A DNA stretch of 64,000 bases from Clostridiales bacterium (GTDB taxonomy: Bacteria; Bacillota; Clostridia; Christensenellales; Borkfalkiaceae), in NCBI GenBank assembly GCA_015055945.1, contig SVHH01000003.1, positions 1 through 64,000 on the forward strand. Reading direction: 5' to 3'. Below are positions 1 through 11,568 of the stretch, piece after piece. A program made the translations under genes and the position numbers. The notes below the pieces were generated by a model, which saw nothing but the letters and a program-made list of their open reading frames with translations, had not been told where the DNA came from and did no database searches. The number at the start of each line of letters is the position of its first letter. Positions within the stretch are counted from its first letter, which is position 1.

Positions 1-2
1 TG

Positions 3-431
3 TGTATGGCGAGCAATCTTGAAGCAAGTGTGATGGCAGTCACACTTTGCAAGGAGGCTGGTGTAAAGACTGTTATTGCAAAATGTGCAAACGAGATGCA
101 ACAAAAAATACTGCTTCGTGTTGGTGCGGATCAAGTAGTCTTTCCTGAGAACGAATCAGGCATCCGTCTCGCTAAGAACTTACTTAGCTCCGGCTTTATT
201 GATATGATTTCTCTCTCAAAGGATGTGTCGTTGGTTGAGATCGACGTGAAGGATGAATGGTGCGGTAAGAATCTGATCGAGTTAAATCTAAGAAAAAAAT
301 ACGGCTTCAATATCGTCGCTATCAAGAAGGGTGAAAAGGTCAACGTAAACATCAATCCCGAGCAAGTTCTTGATGCAGAAACTACGATGATCGTTATCGT
401 AAATACGGCAAAATTGGGAAAATTGAAATAA
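3..431 (+). CDS. ktrA: KtrA/TrkA-type potassium channel regulatory subunit, 5' truncated by the window edge
   Basis: C-terminal part of a cytoplasmic RCK subunit that gates a Ktr/Trk potassium channel in response to nucleotide binding. The frame is open to the left edge, so the ATG at 6 is internal and the Rossmann glycine motif lies outside the window. Visible are the end of the RCK_N fold (GADQVVFPE, about residues 40-48) and a full RCK_C domain (about 62-141). KtrA is more likely than the double-length TrkA because only one RCK_C follows. The KtrB pore subunit is not visible and may lie upstream. Family call is firm, symbol less so. Confidence 0.82.
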   Translation, partial: CMASNLEASVMAVTLCKEAGVKTVIAKCANEMQQKILLRVGADQVVFPENESGIRLAKNLLSSGFIDMISLSKDVSLVEIDVKDEWCGKNLIELNLRKKYGFNIVAIKKGEKVNVNINPEQVLDAETTMIVIVNTAKLGKLK

Positions 432-462
432 GCTGTAAAATTCTAATTTAGCGAGACTTATT

Positions 463-1242
463 ATGGATGAAATTTTAATTAAAATACTTGTATGTTTTCT
501 TGCTGGCGCTGGGGCTGGTATTGGAACGGGTTTTGCTGGTATGAGTGCTGCCGCCGTAATAGGACCTATGCTCATAACGTTTTTAGGAGTTCCTGCTTAT
601 GATGCGGTAGGGATAGGGCTCATAAGCGACGTTTTAGCAAGTTTAGTTAGCGCGTATACGTATAAAAAGAGCGGAAATTTAGACGTAAAAAATAGTTTAC
701 CCTTGCTTATAAGTGTTCTTATAGTAACGATGATAGGAAGTTTTGTTGCAAGTTTTTTGCCCGAACAGGCAATGAGCGGCACAATGCAAATTGCTTTGAT
801 TATAATAGGATTGCGTTTTATTTTAAAACCCGTCAACAAAACTAGAGAGCAATTAGAAGAGAGTTCTCCAAAATCAAGATTTATAAAAGCAGTAATCGGC
901 GGCATATTCGTTGGTTTTATCTGTGGCTTTGCTGGGGCTGGCGGTGGAATGATGTTGCTGCTCGTTTTAACTTCGTTTCTTGGCTATCCTATGCATTTGG
1001 CTGTCGGAACAAGCGTATTTATTATGGCGTTTACGGCGCTTACGGGTGGTGTTAGCCATTTTATAATCGGTGGATTTCCTGACGTGCTTTGTCTTGTGCT
1101 TTGCGTTGTGTTTACTTTGCTTTGGGCAAGAATTGCTGCTAAAATTGCTAATAAATCTAACGCTAAAACATTAAACCGAGTAGTTGGTATCGTTATGATT
1201 GCTACAAGTATCGTTATTTTAGTGGTGAATTATCTTATATAA
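463..1242 (+). CDS. TauE/SafE family membrane permease, full length
   Basis: A 259-residue polytopic membrane protein with the two-fold internal repeat of the TauE/SafE family: the first repeat starts near residue 14 (AGAGAGIGTGFAGMSA) and the second near 146 (GGIFVGFICGFAGAGGGMM). The family exports or imports sulfite, taurine-derived sulfonates or related small anions; the substrate cannot be read from sequence. It begins 31 nt after ktrA and is followed 26 nt later by a yjbR gene, so the three may be co-transcribed. Two further half-length members of the same family lie at 46594-47370, where each half is a separate gene. Confidence 0.85.
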   Translation: MDEILIKILVCFLAGAGAGIGTGFAGMSAAAVIGPMLITFLGVPAYDAVGIGLISDVLASLVSAYTYKKSGNLDVKNSLPLLISVLIVTMIGSFVASFLPEQAMSGTMQIALIIIGLRFILKPVNKTREQLEESSPKSRFIKAVIGGIFVGFICGFAGAGGGMMLLLVLTSFLGYPMHLAVGTSVFIMAFTALTGGVSHFIIGGFPDVLCLVLCVVFTLLWARIAAKIANKSNAKTLNRVVGIVMIATSIVILVVNYLI

Positions 1243-1268
1243 TGAAGGAGTTGGTAGGGTATTAACCA

Positions 1269-1631
1269 ATGAATAGACAAGAATTGGAAAAATACATATT
1301 AGACACATACGGTGTTAGCCCAGAATATCCGTGGATTAAATATCCTTCCTTTTCCGTATTCCGCCATGAAAGCAATCAAAAGTGGTTTGCTGTGATTATG
1401 ACCATTGATAAAAGTAAACTTGGAATAAAAGAAGACGGACAAATTGATGTTGTAAATTTAAAGTGTGATGCAAATATCGTTCCGTCAATGTGGGAGAAAG
1501 TGGGGATATTCCCAGCTTATCACATGAATAAAGAGCATTGGCTAACCGTTGCCCTTGATGGCACGGCAACTAATAATCTCAAATTTTTATTAGCGGTAAG
1601 TTATGATTTAACTTATAAAAAGTATATATGA
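1269..1631 (+). CDS. MmcQ/YjbR family protein
   Basis: Small soluble protein of 120 residues matching the YjbR/MmcQ fold (PF04237), which resembles the double-wing DNA-binding module of MotA. Typical features are the early YPWIKYPSFSVF segment, a central KWFAVI strand, a VVNLKC segment and the late H-W-LTV motif around residues 96-101. Its cellular role is unknown; DNA binding is inferred from the fold only. A TAGGG stretch about nine bases before the ATG is the likely ribosome binding site. It ends just before a strong bidirectional terminator hairpin. Confidence 0.8.
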   Translation: MNRQELEKYILDTYGVSPEYPWIKYPSFSVFRHESNQKWFAVIMTIDKSKLGIKEDGQIDVVNLKCDANIVPSMWEKVGIFPAYHMNKEHWLTVALDGTATNNLKFLLAVSYDLTYKKYI

Positions 1632-1642
1632 TAAGTTTGATA

Positions 1643-1684
1643 AAAAGATAAGCCCGAACAAATTTTGTTCGGGCTTATCTTTTA
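1643..1684. terminator. Bidirectional intrinsic terminator after yjbR
   Basis: Near-perfect inverted repeat with arms reading AAGATAAGCCCGAACAAA and its complement, flanked by A and T tracts on both sides. It can stop the yjbR transcript from the left and any minus-strand RNA arriving from the structured block at 1690-1830. Confidence 0.85.
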
Positions 1685-1689
1685 ACTAA

Positions 1690-1860
1690 TTATTGAATTT
1701 GCATCATTACCAGATGTGCAGAAACTGGGCGAGAGCCACCTGCAACTTGGGTAATGGTAAGCGCAGCCGCGCTACCTGCGGGGCCCATTATATGGTATGT
1801 TGTTTGATGGAAAAAGGTTGGACAATTTATAATGAGATTAAAAATTATTGTGTAAATATA
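1690..1860. other. GC-rich structured intergenic block, candidate non-coding RNA of unknown class
   Basis: This stretch lies between the yjbR terminator and the tRNA-Leu terminator and is far more GC-rich than its surroundings up to about 1795. It folds well on the + strand: CATTACC (1705-1711) pairs with GGTAATG (about 1750-1756), inside it TGCAG/CTGCA, and inside that GGC-GAGA-GCC with a GNRA-type loop; AGCGC-AGCC-GCGCT follows near 1760-1773. On the minus strand the block would end at the hairpin 1643-1684, with a weak TTTACA -35-like box at 1851-1856. I could not match it to 6S, SRP, tmRNA or a riboswitch. A 67-codon TTG-start frame here looks spurious. Confidence 0.35.
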
Positions 1861-1908
1861 AAACTATTATTACATTTAAGCTGTGATAAAGTTTGATTGA
1901 AAATACAA

Positions 1909-1937
1909 AAAAACCGTTAGGTAAAACCTAACGATTT
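1909..1937 (-). terminator. Terminator of the tRNA operon
   Basis: Inverted repeat CGTTAGGT/ACCTAACG with a T tract on the minus strand, directly after the encoded CCA of tRNA-Leu. Confidence 0.75.
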
Positions 1938-1940
1938 TTG

Positions 1941-2027
1941 TGGTGCCGCTGGCCGGACTTGAACCGGCACGGATGTTACTCCGAGGGATTTTAAGTCCCT
2001 TGCGTCTGCCTATTCCACCACAGCGGC
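1941..2027 (-). tRNA. tRNA-Leu (anticodon TAA)
   Basis: Minus-strand cloverleaf of 87 nt with acceptor GCCGCTG pairing CAGCGGC, a long class II variable arm, anticodon stem AGGGA/TCCCT enclosing CTTAAAA (anticodon TAA), T-loop TTCAAGT and an encoded 3' CCA. Last gene of the minus-strand tRNA operon, separated from tRNA-Cys by its own terminator-like hairpin. Confidence 0.96.
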
Positions 2028-2039
2028 TTAGATATTTAG

Positions 2040-2076
2040 TTAAAAAAACTCTGCACTCGATAGCGCAGAGTTTTTT
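2040..2076 (-). terminator. Terminator between tRNA-Cys and tRNA-Leu
   Basis: CTCTGCRCT.../...AGYGCAGAG inverted repeat flanked by seven A on one side and six T on the other. It can end transcripts after tRNA-Cys, so tRNA-Leu may be made at lower level by readthrough or processed from the longer RNA. Confidence 0.7.
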
Positions 2077-2078
2077 GT

Positions 2079-2152
2079 TGGAGGCGCCACCCAGATTTGA
2101 ACTGGGGGTCAAGGCTTTGCAGGCCCGTGCCTTACCGCTTGGCTATGGCGCC
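2079..2152 (-). tRNA. tRNA-Cys (anticodon GCA)
   Basis: 74-nt minus-strand tRNA: acceptor GGCGCCA pairs TGGCGCC, anticodon loop CTGCAAA gives GCA, T-loop TTCAAAT, encoded CCA at 2079-2081. Confidence 0.96.
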
Positions 2153-2188
2153 ACCGATATGAGTGGGGAAAACCCCTAATAAAAAAAA

Positions 2189-2263
2189 TGGAGCGGGAAA
2201 CGAGATTCGAACTCGCGACATTCGCCTTGGCAAGGCGACGCTCTACCACTGAGCCATTCCCGC
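2189..2263 (-). tRNA. tRNA-Gly (anticodon GCC)
   Basis: 75-nt minus-strand tRNA: acceptor GCGGGAA, anticodon stem CGCCT.../AGGCG enclosing TTGCCAA (anticodon GCC), T-loop TTCGAAT, encoded CCA at 2189-2191. Confidence 0.96.
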
Positions 2264-2285
2264 ACATAAGTGCAATAGCGATATT

Positions 2286-2361
2286 TGGTGGGAACAATAG
2301 GGCTCGAACCTATGACCCCCTGCTTGTAAGGCAGATGCTCTCCCAGCTGAGCTATGCTCCC
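2286..2361 (-). tRNA. tRNA-Val (anticodon TAC)
   Basis: 76-nt minus-strand tRNA, first of the operon: acceptor GGGAGCA, anticodon loop CTTACAA (TAC), T-loop TTCGAGC, encoded CCA at 2286-2288. One or two mismatches in the acceptor stem are compatible with G-U pairing. Confidence 0.95.
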
Positions 2362-2380
2362 GTGTCGCTATTGCTGATAT

Positions 2381-2409
2381 AATATAACAAATTTAGAAAT
2401 AAAAGGCAA
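2381..2409 (-). promoter_or_regulatory. Sigma-A promoter of the tRNA operon
   Basis: On the minus strand TTGCCT (2404-2409), 17-bp spacer, TATATT (2381-2386). It lies about 20 bp upstream of tRNA-Val, the expected distance for a stable-RNA promoter. Confidence 0.75.
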
Positions 2410-2531
2410 GCGTTTTTAGGGGGTATTTTAAAATTTTTTTAAAATTTTTTTTCTTTGTGTTTTTTTGGTTGAAAAGTTAGGGTAAAGTAGCCAAATATAT
2501 TGTATTTAACTGTATAAATTAAAAAACACTA

Positions 2532-2561
2532 TTGACTAATGTAGAGTTTATGTAATATAAT
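2532..2561 (+). promoter_or_regulatory. Sigma-A promoter of the ROK kinase gene
   Basis: TTGACT (2532-2537), 18-bp spacer, TATAAT (2556-2561), about 50 bp before the chosen start codon. Confidence 0.65.
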
Positions 2562-2610
2562 ATAGGTATAAATTATTAATTTGTTAATAAAAAAATTTTT
2601 GGATGAAAAG

Positions 2611-3558
2611 ATGTTTGCAGTTGGTATAGATATTGGTGGGATGAGTATTAAGATTGGTTTAGTTGATGATTGTGGTAAAATTATTGCTCAATCGTATTTT
2701 AAGACAGAAAATACACCTTGTGAAATGATTAAGTTAATGGCTGAACATATTTCAATCTTAATTAATGATAATTCACTCGAAACTAAAGATTTAATTGGTA
2801 TAGGGATTGGTTGTCCTGGCTCGGTAAATGTGGATACTGGCATGATTGAAATTTTACCTAATATTTTCGGTTGGGTAAAAATACCTATCGTTTCCAAATT
2901 GAAAAAATATTATGACGTTCCTATTAAAATTTCTAATGATGCAAACGTTGCTGTTCTTGCCGAAAGTTTATATGGCGCTGCAAAAAATTATGATAACGCT
3001 ATAATGTTTACTTTAGGTACTGGGGTAGGTGGTGGAATTATACTTGATAAAAAACTAGTTGAAGGTGGTCATTCACTCGGGGCAGAACTCGGTCATACAA
3101 CTTTGATTTTGGAAGGTGAAGAATGCACTTGTGGACGCAAAGGGTGCATTGAAAGATACGTTTCTGCAACGGCGCTTATCGAGCAAACAAAGCGCGCCAT
3201 GCTCTCCGATAAAAATAGCACTATGTGGGATTTTGTTGGGGGTAATATTGATAAGGTTGACGGCAAAACTGCCTTTGAAAGTGCTAAAAAGGGTGATTTA
3301 ACGGCTAAAAATGTTTGTGATAAGTATATTTATTACCTTGGCGAAAGTATACTTAATATGTTGAATATTTTCCGACCTGACGTGTTTATTTTAGGTGGAG
3401 GAATAAGTGCGCAAGGTAAGTTTTTAACCGATAAATTACAAGATTACTGTGAAAGGTTTGAATACGGTTACAAAATGAGCACTAGAACTAAAATAGTTAC
3501 CGCCATCTTGGGTAATGATGCAGGTATTATCGGAGCAGCAGCATTAGTAAGACAATAA
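2611..3558 (+). CDS. glcK: ROK family sugar kinase, probable glucokinase
   Basis: Cytoplasmic ATP-dependent kinase of the ROK family, most likely phosphorylating glucose (possibly N-acetylmannosamine or another hexose). The 315-residue product shows the phosphate-binding GIDIGG motif at the N-terminus, GCPG, the GTGVGGGII adenosine/phosphate motif near residue 139, and the ROK zinc motif C-x-C-G-x2-G-C-x-E (CTCGRKGCIE) near 172-181, then GGGIS near the C-terminus. The ATG at 2611 is preferred to an upstream in-frame TTG at 2581 because GGA lies seven bases before it and homologues start at this point. It has its own promoter and no gene directly downstream in an operon, but the next gene also handles sugar phosphates. 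Confidence 0.85.
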   Translation: MFAVGIDIGGMSIKIGLVDDCGKIIAQSYFKTENTPCEMIKLMAEHISILINDNSLETKDLIGIGIGCPGSVNVDTGMIEILPNIFGWVKIPIVSKLKKYYDVPIKISNDANVAVLAESLYGAAKNYDNAIMFTLGTGVGGGIILDKKLVEGGHSLGAELGHTTLILEGEECTCGRKGCIERYVSATALIEQTKRAMLSDKNSTMWDFVGGNIDKVDGKTAFESAKKGDLTAKNVCDKYIYYLGESILNMLNIFRPDVFILGGGISAQGKFLTDKLQDYCERFEYGYKMSTRTKIVTAILGNDAGIIGAAALVRQ

Positions 3559-3764
3559 AACAAATTATATTACTTAAAAAATATTTTTAAAACAATAATC
3601 ATGGTTTAATTTATTAACAAGATTTGCTTATTCATAGGTAAAATAAGAATTTGTGTATAAAATATCCTAAAAACACCCCCTAAATTTAATATCTTGAAAA
3701 CGATAAATTGATGTTTTTTTAACAAAAAAAAGTGTTTTGGAAAAAAATACGTAAAAAATTTTAC

Positions 3765-3793
3765 TTGACATAGTTAAAAATATGGTTTAAAAT
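3765..3793 (+). promoter_or_regulatory. Strong sigma-A promoter of the SIS-domain gene
   Basis: TTGACA (3765-3770), 17-bp spacer, TAAAAT (3788-3793). The predicted start point falls on a palindrome (3800-3813). No glmS ribozyme was found in the 3559-3849 gap, which is otherwise AT-rich and featureless. Confidence 0.8.
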
Positions 3794-3799
3794 TAAAAA

Positions 3800-3813
3800 C
3801 GTGTATTAACACG
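3800..3813. promoter_or_regulatory. Palindrome at the transcription start, operator or 5' hairpin
   Basis: CGTGTATTAACACG, five-base arms around ATTA, placed 6-20 bp after the -10 box. The position fits a repressor operator or a short 5'-end hairpin in the mRNA. Confidence 0.4.
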
Positions 3814-3849
3814 CATATTTAACTTAAATCTTTATTTTGGAGATGTTTT

Positions 3850-4929
3850 ATGAAACACACTGAAACCTTAATGTGGAAAGAAATTTGCGAAACACCTAGA
3901 ATTTTTGGTGAAATTCAAGGTAAAAATTCTGACGTAATGAAAGCGCTTGTTGCAGACATTAAGTCGGGTACAGCAACAAACTTTGTTGCTGCTGCACGCG
4001 GGACTAGTGACCACGCTTTAATTTACTTTAAGTATATGCTTGAAGTTAATTCACAATATACAGTTGGTTTATCAGCACCTAGCGTTGTAACACTTTATAA
4101 AGGTAAAATTAATTATTCAAACAGTATCGTAATTGGCTGTAGCCAAAGTGGTAAAGCGGCTGATGTTCTTGAAATTTTAAGACGTGGTAATGAACAAGGT
4201 GCAATTACTATTGCAGTTACTAACGATTTGAATAGCCCCATGGCTAAAGAAGCAAAATATCATCTTTACTGCTGTGCGGGAGAAGAAAAGAGTGTTGCTG
4301 CTACTAAAACGTTTAGTTCACAACTCTTTATTATGCTTTGGCTTGCTTCTGAACTCTCTAACCATAGAGAAGATTTGTTACACTTAAGCCACTTAAAGCA
4401 AGAAATTGAACAAGTAATTCCCGAAATTGATGCATTAACTACTAAATATGCTGATAAATTTAAGGATATGAAGAGTGGTTTTGTTCTTTCTCGTGGTATG
4501 ACTTACGCTATCGCATTAGAATCAACCCTTAAACTTCAAGAAACTTGTTATATCCAAATGAAAGGTTACGCTGGTAGTGATTTTTATCACGGGCCTATGG
4601 CGATGGTGAACGAAGCAACGCCCGTTATCATTTACTGTGCTAAAAATAATGGCGATTCAGAAATGCAAAGACTTGTTCGTGAAGACCAAATTAAATGTAT
4701 TGATAAGATGATTAGCCTTGGTGCTCCCGTTCTTTTGGTTACCAACGACAACGTTCTTATCGGTAAAAAAGGTTGCAACGACGCGCTTATTAATTTTGGT
4801 GTACCCGAAGAAGTTTGTATGTTCGCGTTTGCGCTTTTTGCTCAAATGCTTGCTTGCAAAATTTCTTGCGGAATTGGCAATAATCCCGATGCTCCTAGAG
4901 CACTTAGCAAGGTAACAATTACTAAATAA
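3850..4929 (+). CDS. SIS-domain sugar-phosphate isomerase/deaminase (GlmS C-half-like)
   Basis: A 359-residue cytoplasmic protein with two SIS domains, equal to the isomerase half of GlmS without the glutaminase half. Visible are the substrate-binding ARGTSDHA (about residues 48-55), SQSGKAADVLE (about 98-108), the SVAATKTFSSQ stretch (about 149-159) and YHGPMAMV (about 242-249). Relatives act as glucosamine-6-phosphate deaminases (NagB-II type), fructosamine-6-phosphate deglycases or AgaS enzymes; the exact reaction cannot be chosen from sequence. An ROK kinase lies upstream and a carbohydrate-binding-like protein 21 nt downstream, which points to amino-sugar use. GGAG lies seven bases before the ATG. 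Confidence 0.8.
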   Translation: MKHTETLMWKEICETPRIFGEIQGKNSDVMKALVADIKSGTATNFVAAARGTSDHALIYFKYMLEVNSQYTVGLSAPSVVTLYKGKINYSNSIVIGCSQSGKAADVLEILRRGNEQGAITIAVTNDLNSPMAKEAKYHLYCCAGEEKSVAATKTFSSQLFIMLWLASELSNHREDLLHLSHLKQEIEQVIPEIDALTTKYADKFKDMKSGFVLSRGMTYAIALESTLKLQETCYIQMKGYAGSDFYHGPMAMVNEATPVIIYCAKNNGDSEMQRLVREDQIKCIDKMISLGAPVLLVTNDNVLIGKKGCNDALINFGVPEEVCMFAFALFAQMLACKISCGIGNNPDAPRALSKVTITK

Positions 4930-4950
4930 TGAAAATATAAAGGAAATGTC

Positions 4951-5484
4951 ATGAAATACGTGCTTAAAAACAGTAGAACAGGCGAAGATATTAACGAATT
5001 TTACACAACACTTGAAATTACTAAGACTGAAAAGGAACTTACCTTTGAGTTTGTTTGCAAAAACTCTAAACTCTATAGCGCTTATGATAATTATAATGAT
5101 CCCATTTATGAAGGAGACGTTTGCGAAGCGTTTATTTGTACTAGTAACGATATTACTAAATATTTTGAAGTTGAAGTTGCGCCAAACAATACCTTATTCT
5201 TAAATAGAATGAAATGCTTGGCGGTGGGTGAGTATGAAGCAGACCCTATTCCAAAAGAAGAATGCTTTGTAAAAAGCGAAACGGAAAAATTAAGCGACAC
5301 CGATTATAGAGTTAAATTCATCGTACCCTTAGATAAGATTAACTACGATGAAAAAATCGGTATTAAATTTAACGCTTATAGAATAGAAACTGAAGGTGGA
5401 ATTCCTGATAAAAACCTTCTTGCCGTAAGCCCCACGATGTGTGATAGTTTCCATCAACCCGCAAGTTTTATCGAACTTAAATAA
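4951..5484 (+). CDS. CBM9-like carbohydrate-binding-family protein
   Basis: A 177-residue protein without signal peptide that resembles the family 9 carbohydrate-binding (DOMON-like) beta sandwich: acidic DVCEAFI near residue 56, YFEVEVAPN near 71, a KFNAYRIE strand near 144 and the closing LLAVSPT...FHQPASFIEL. Extracytoplasmic relatives bind sugars; this one appears cytoplasmic and is co-transcribed with the SIS-domain enzyme, so it could bind a sugar or sugar phosphate, which is inference. Ribosome site AAAGGAAA precedes the ATG. A strong terminator follows three bases after the stop region. Confidence 0.65.
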   Translation: MKYVLKNSRTGEDINEFYTTLEITKTEKELTFEFVCKNSKLYSAYDNYNDPIYEGDVCEAFICTSNDITKYFEVEVAPNNTLFLNRMKCLAVGEYEADPIPKEECFVKSETEKLSDTDYRVKFIVPLDKINYDEKIGIKFNAYRIETEGGIPDKNLLAVSPTMCDSFHQPASFIELK

Positions 5485-5489
5485 ATTAA

Positions 5490-5525
5490 AAACGCTCGCT
5501 TGTGTTTCAAGCGAGCGTTTGTTTT
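5490..5525. terminator. Bidirectional terminator between convergent operons
   Basis: Perfect 13-bp arms (5490-5502 and 5508-5520, core AAACGCTCGCTTG) with a 5-nt loop, A tract left and T tract right. Confidence 0.9.
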
Positions 5526-6355
5526 TATAAACTTTTAATTAAGTTGGGTAGGGCTTTTTCAAACTCAACACCATACCAGTTTCTATCGGGATTATCGATT
5601 GTTTTAGATATGCTATCGACAGTAAAATCAACCGCAATTTTAAGTGATTCTTCTAAAGTTTTGCCGATTGTAAGTGCTCCGCAAAGCGCGCTTGCAAACA
5701 CGTCCCCAGTACCATGGAAAGATACAGGAATGTGTTCTCTATAATAACTAAAATAAGTGTCTTTATGTCTGTCATAACCGTATACACCAAGTTGATTTTC
5801 TTCTAAAGATATGCCTGTTAACACCGCTTTTTTAGCACCCAAATCGGTTAGGGCTTTTAATGTTTGTTTTACGTAATCTTCATCGTAATTATCGCCCTTA
5901 TATTCTTGACCAAGAAGGTATGAGGCTTCGGTTAAGTTGGGCACGATGATATCAGCATGTGCGCAAAGTTTTGACATTGACGCTGCAAAGTCTTCATCAA
6001 AGCCGGCGTATAGTTTTCCATTGTCAGCCATAACGGGATCGACTAAAATAAAGTTATCGTCAGTTTTGAATTGTTTGAAAATTTCAGTAACGATATTCAC
6101 TTGTTCAAGTGAGCCAAGATAACCGGTATAGAGTGCATCAAAACTGATGTTTTGTTCTTTCCAGTGCTTTGCGTTTGGCAACATATCGCTTGTTAGATCG
6201 CGGAAGGTAAAGCCTTTAAACGCGGTGTGTGTTGATAAAACTGCAGTGGGAAGAACGGCTGTTTCAACGCCAAAAGCAGAGATAACTGGAAGGGCAACGG
6301 TAAGTGAGCATTTGCCTACGCAAGAAATATCTTGAATTGTTAAAATTCTTTTCAT
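5525..6355 (-). CDS. pdxY: Pyridoxamine/pyridoxal kinase
   Basis: ATP-dependent kinase of the ribokinase superfamily (PdxK/PdxY/ThiD group) that phosphorylates pyridoxal or pyridoxamine in the vitamin B6 salvage pathway. The 276-residue sequence opens with the typical ILTIQDISCVGKCSL, has the LPTAVLSTHT segment near residue 36, LVDPVMADNGKLY near 104-116, the PNLTEAS helix near 139-145 and the anion-hole/catalytic motif HGTGDVFASAL near 214-224 with the catalytic aspartate. It overlaps the upstream SDR gene by four bases (ATGA), so the two are translationally coupled; AAGGAG precedes the start. Confidence 0.88.
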   Translation of the reverse strand: MKRILTIQDISCVGKCSLTVALPVISAFGVETAVLPTAVLSTHTAFKGFTFRDLTSDMLPNAKHWKEQNISFDALYTGYLGSLEQVNIVTEIFKQFKTDDNFILVDPVMADNGKLYAGFDEDFAASMSKLCAHADIIVPNLTEASYLLGQEYKGDNYDEDYVKQTLKALTDLGAKKAVLTGISLEENQLGVYGYDRHKDTYFSYYREHIPVSFHGTGDVFASALCGALTIGKTLEESLKIAVDFTVDSISKTIDNPDRNWYGVEFEKALPNLIKSL

Positions 6356-7194
6356 TTTTTCTCCTTGTAATCGAATACGTCCGTAAACATTTCAAGTTTA
6401 GACGATTTTAATACTTTTGTAATAATATTTGGGGTAATGGATGGGAAAATTCTACCTAAAAAAGCCATAGGTCTTCCGTCAATACCCATTACTATGCGTT
6501 GTTTCTTTTTAGCAATACCTTTAACGATTTTCTTAGTAGCCTTATTTAAGGGCATCATAAGTCTGTTAATAAGTTTATTTTTTCGACCACTTTCACTTTG
6601 GCGGTTTAATATATCAGTTTTAATAAAGCCAGGGTAAATGCCGCCGATATAAATTAGTTTTTTATATTCTTGTTGAAGCGTTTCGGTTAGTCCACGAACT
6701 GCGTATTTTGTTGCACAGTACATACTTTGACCAACAACTGCGCATAGTCCCGCTGCGCTTGATACGTTTACGATCGCGGGGGATGTTGATTTTTTCAATA
6801 AAGGCAATAGCGCGGTTATTGAATATAGATATGCTGAAAAATTTGTTGCGACTATTTCATCAATTTCTACATCGGAATATTTTTCATACTTAGCAAACGG
6901 CAACATAAAACCAGCATTATTTATGAGCACGTCGATTTGTATTTTGTTTTCAGTTAATTCTTTGGCGAAGTTTTGCCAGTTTTCTCTTAAAGAAACGTCA
7001 AAAATTCTATAAGAAAAGTTAGACTTTTTTTCGCCTAAAGTTTCTATTGCCGTTAGAAGCTTTTTTTCATTTCTTGCTATACCGATTATTTTACAGTTGT
7101 ATTTTTCAATAAGCATTTTTGCAACGGAAAAACCGATTCCGCCACTTGCGCCTGAAATTACAACCGTTTTATTTTGAAGATAACACTTTTTCAT
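6352..7194 (-). CDS. Short-chain dehydrogenase/reductase
   Basis: A 280-residue classical SDR with the NAD(P)-binding SGASGGIGFSVA motif near residues 13-24, the NNAG motif near 91-94, a catalytic serine in NVSSAAG (about 142-148) and the YCATK active-site Y-x3-K near 158-162. The C-terminal region (about 200-280) has the basic and hydrophobic character of SDRs acting on lipids or sterol-like substrates, but the substrate is unknown. It is first in a two-gene minus-strand operon with pdxY; the link to vitamin B6 is not obvious. Start ATG lies close to a divergent pcrA promoter region. Confidence 0.85.
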   Translation of the reverse strand: MKKCYLQNKTVVISGASGGIGFSVAKMLIEKYNCKIIGIARNEKKLLTAIETLGEKKSNFSYRIFDVSLRENWQNFAKELTENKIQIDVLINNAGFMLPFAKYEKYSDVEIDEIVATNFSAYLYSITALLPLLKKSTSPAIVNVSSAAGLCAVVGQSMYCATKYAVRGLTETLQQEYKKLIYIGGIYPGFIKTDILNRQSESGRKNKLINRLMMPLNKATKKIVKGIAKKKQRIVMGIDGRPMAFLGRIFPSITPNIITKVLKSSKLEMFTDVFDYKEKK

Positions 7195-7269
7195 GACTTT
7201 ATATTATCATAATCAAAAACATAAATCAAGAAAATTAAAATATAAAACGCCGTTTTAACCTTGTACTGC

Positions 7270-7298
7270 TTGAAAAGATTTATTATATATGATATAAT
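7270..7298 (+). promoter_or_regulatory. Sigma-A promoter of pcrA-ligA
   Basis: TTGAAA (7270-7275), 17-bp spacer, TATAAT (7293-7298). Confidence 0.75.
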
Positions 7299-7300
7299 TT

Positions 7301-7319
7301 CTAATAATAAAATTATTAG
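7301..7319. promoter_or_regulatory. Perfect palindrome at the pcrA transcription start
   Basis: CTAATAAT-AAA-ATTATTAG immediately after the -10 box and reaching the weak ribosome binding site (TTAGG). It could be an operator or a hairpin that hides the ribosome site. Confidence 0.4.
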
Positions 7320-7329
7320 GTAAGCAATT

Positions 7330-11513
<4,184 letters not shown>

Positions 11514-11568
11514 TAAAATAATAAAAGTATGATAAAATAGTTTAAATATTATACGGAGAAAGTTGTTT

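Noticed and set aside
1693..1896. 67-codon TTG-start reading frame
   Set aside because: Runs through a strongly structured GC block, has no ribosome site and a composition unlike protein; better explained as structured RNA.
3559..3849. glmS ribozyme ahead of the SIS-domain gene
   Set aside because: The gap is AT-rich with only a promoter and a short palindrome; none of the ribozyme core is present.
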